A stretch of 7,303 nucleotides of DNA from Actinomycetota bacterium (lineage in GTDB: Bacteria; Actinomycetota; Thermoleophilia; Miltoncostaeales; Miltoncostaeaceae). The position numbers were made by a program, and so were the translations under genes. This document shows, piece by piece, positions 5,863-7,303 of the stretch. The notes under the pieces were generated by a model. That model did no database searches. It had not been told where the DNA came from and saw nothing but the letters and a program-made list of their open reading frames with translations. Every line of letters starts with the position of its first letter. Within the stretch, counting starts at the first letter, position 1. Location: the NCBI GenBank assembly GCA_005788075.1, contig SXZC01000126.1:1-7303 (forward strand), read 5' to 3'.

Positions 5863-6887
5863 CCACCCTCGAGGCACCCGGCACCCCGCCTCCGCCGCCC
5901 GCGGCGGCAACCCGGCCCCTGGCGCGCAAGCGCTCGCGGCCGTCGGAGCAGTTGTTCAAGTGGCTGGTCATGGGCCTCACGGCCATCACCATCGCAATGC
6001 TCATCTGGCTCATCTCGTCGGTGGTCATCAAGGGGGCGGGGTCACTCTCGTGGGCATTCCTCGCCGACCGGCCGTCGTCCAACCCCGACAAGGCCGGGTT
6101 CAACTCGGCCCTGCGCGGGTCGGTGGTGCTGATGCTCATCACCATCTTCTTCGCGTGGCCCATCGGCGTGGCCGCCGCGCTGTACCTCGAGAAGTTCGCC
6201 ACGCAGTCGGCCGAGGCCAGTGAGCGCAAGGTGCGCGAGCGGCTGGGCTCCGGCGTGAGCGGGGTGCACGCGGGCTGGCTGCGGGTACGCCTCTGGTGGC
6301 TGCGGGTGCGACCGCGCGTGGTGCACCTGGTGGATGTGAACATCTCGAACCTGGCCGCCGTGCCGTCGATCATCTATGGCCTCCTCGGCCTGGCGATCTT
6401 CGTGGGCATCCTGGGCATCTCGAAGTCGCTGCTGGCCGGCGGCCTCACGCTGGCCGTGCTCATCCTGCCGATCATCATCATCGCCGCGCGCGAGGCCCTG
6501 CGCGCCGTGCCCATCTCCATCGAGCAGGGCGCCATGGCACTCGGCGCCACGCGCTGGCAGGCCGTGCGCAGCCAGGTGTTCCCGGCGGCGCTGCCGGGCA
6601 TCCTCACCGGGACGATCCTCGCGATGTCCCGGGCCATCGGCGAGACCGCCCCGCTCATCGTGGTGGGCGGCATCGTGTTCGGCACCGCCGTGCCGAGCCT
6701 CAACCCGCTGGACGCAGGCAACGAGGCGCTCTTCGCCATGCCGCTGCAGATCTACTTCTGGACCGACCAGCCCCAGGCCTCGTTCCAGGCCATCGCGGCG
6801 GCGGGAATCATCGTGCTGCTGGCCACGCTGCTGGTGATGAACCTCGTGGCCATTATCCTTCGCAACCGATACAGCAAGCGCTGGTAG
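5859..6887 (+). CDS. pstA: Phosphate ABC transporter permease PstA with an unusual cytoplasmic insertion
   Basis: Second channel subunit, 342 aa, longer than E. coli PstA (just under 300 aa). The GTG start lies in the sequence GTGA shared with the pstC stop. The N-terminal tail holds five prolines (10-14) and a basic stretch, RKRSRP. Conserved PstA segments follow: TM1 (about 34-57), FLADRPSSNPDKAGFNSALRGS, TM2, AALYLEKFA, then after the insertion VDVNISNLAAVPSIIYGLLG, and the EAA loop EQGAMALGATRWQAVRSQVF (222-241) ending in SRAIGET. Family members usually pass directly from the YLEKYA region to the INISN motif. Here about 40 extra residues (115-155) intervene, Arg- and Trp-rich and containing WLRVR twice (140-144 and 147-151). 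The C-terminus is basic (RNRYSKRW). The gene is followed after 5 bp by pstB. Confidence 0.92.
   Translation: MTTLEAPGTPPPPPAAATRPLARKRSRPSEQLFKWLVMGLTAITIAMLIWLISSVVIKGAGSLSWAFLADRPSSNPDKAGFNSALRGSVVLMLITIFFAWPIGVAAALYLEKFATQSAEASERKVRERLGSGVSGVHAGWLRVRLWWLRVRPRVVHLVDVNISNLAAVPSIIYGLLGLAIFVGILGISKSLLAGGLTLAVLILPIIIIAAREALRAVPISIEQGAMALGATRWQAVRSQVFPAALPGILTGTILAMSRAIGETAPLIVVGGIVFGTAVPSLNPLDAGNEALFAMPLQIYFWTDQPQASFQAIAAAGIIVLLATLLVMNLVAIILRNRYSKRW
6276..6317 (+). repeat. 21-bp tandem repeat (two copies) inside pstA
   Basis: Two adjacent 21-bp copies (6276-6296 and 6297-6317). Their first 15 bases differ at only two positions, and both encode WLRVR followed by two less similar residues. They lie in the segment that appears inserted relative to ordinary PstA proteins, which suggests growth of the loop by local duplication. 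Confidence 0.75.
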
Positions 6888-6892
6888 GAGAG

Positions 6893-7303
6893 ATGACCAC
6901 CAACGTGGAACCCGACACGACCGCCGACGACGCACCGATCGAGATCCAGCTCTCCGCCGGCGCCGCCACCCCCACGCATGCCGTGGCCGCGGGGCAGGGC
7001 GCGGCGGCCGCCCCGGCGCAGCCCGAGCTCGGGCCCCCCATCTTCCAGCTGCGCGACCTGGGCGTGTGGTACGGCAAGAACGAGGCCGTGCGCGGCGTGA
7101 GCATGGACATCCCGAAGAACGCCATCACGGCGATCATCGGCCCCTCGGGCTGCGGGAAGTCCACCACCCTGCGCTGCCTCAACCGCATGAACGACCTCGT
7201 GCCCGGCGCCCGGGTGAACGGCGAGATCCTCTTCGGCGGCGAGGACCTCCTCTCGAGTGACGTCGACCCGGTCGACCTGCGCGGCCGCATCGGCATGGTG
7301 TTC
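6893..7303 (+). CDS. pstB: Phosphate ABC transporter ATP-binding protein PstB (N-terminal part)
   Basis: ATPase subunit that powers the PstCA channel; 137 codons are in the window and the rest is cut off. The nucleotide-binding fold starts around residue 50: FQLRDLGVWYGK with aromatic A-loop residues W59 and Y60, VRGVSMDIPKN, Walker A GPSGCGKST (83-91), and TTLRCLNRMNDLVPGARVNGEI, which is highly typical of PstB. The window stops at IGMVF, directly before the expected Q-loop glutamine. GGAG sits only 2 nt before ATG 6893; a GTG at 6905 is an alternative. Residues 1-48 are an acidic then Ala/Pro-rich tail absent from short PstB proteins such as that of E. coli. It is the fourth gene of the plus-strand pstSCAB unit. 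Confidence 0.93.
   Translation, partial: MTTNVEPDTTADDAPIEIQLSAGAATPTHAVAAGQGAAAAPAQPELGPPIFQLRDLGVWYGKNEAVRGVSMDIPKNAITAIIGPSGCGKSTTLRCLNRMNDLVPGARVNGEILFGGEDLLSSDVDPVDLRGRIGMVF

Overview
The window holds two high-affinity phosphate (Pst) ABC transporter loci placed head to head around one OmpR/PhoB-type response regulator. The DNA is very GC-rich, with G or C at nearly every third codon position and frequent GTG starts. The phosphate-control sites are 11-nt direct repeats of the GTTCAC type known from PhoP boxes of Actinobacteria, not the CTGTCAT type of Escherichia coli. I infer an actinobacterial-lineage organism. A deep-branching class such as Thermoleophilia is only a guess, because nothing in the window fixes the taxon.

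Minus strand, read right to left. A secreted PstS-type phosphate-binding protein (GTG start at 2788, stop at 1724) is followed by a 128-bp gap with a strong two-tier hairpin. Next comes one uninterrupted frame from 1595 to the window edge. Its first half is a PstC permease and its second half the start of a PstA permease, joined by about 70 charged and Ala-rich residues. This is a PstC-PstA fusion, cut by the window edge.

The divergent spacer (2789-2992) carries back-to-back PHO-box-like repeats. Two units face the minus-strand genes and three face the regulator. The regulator (2993-3763) has a complete receiver and winged-helix domain and may be translated from a leaderless mRNA. No histidine kinase or phoU is visible.

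Plus strand after the regulator. A 193-bp spacer (3764-3956) holds two more PHO-box-like sites exactly 90 bp apart, each with a possible -10 element at the same distance. Then follow pstS (lipoprotein type, 3957-4934), pstC (about 4948-5862), pstA (5859-6887, overlapping pstC by GTGA) and pstB (6893 to the window end, partial). This is the usual pstSCAB order with separate permease genes.

Taken together, one regulator plausibly drives itself and two differently built Pst importers. One has a membrane-anchored SphX-like binding protein and separate permeases. The other has a freely secreted E. coli-like binding protein and a fused permease. The most useful observations are the fusion, the contrast between the two systems, the set of nine 11-nt repeat units, the intercistronic hairpin and the insertion in the plus-strand PstA.
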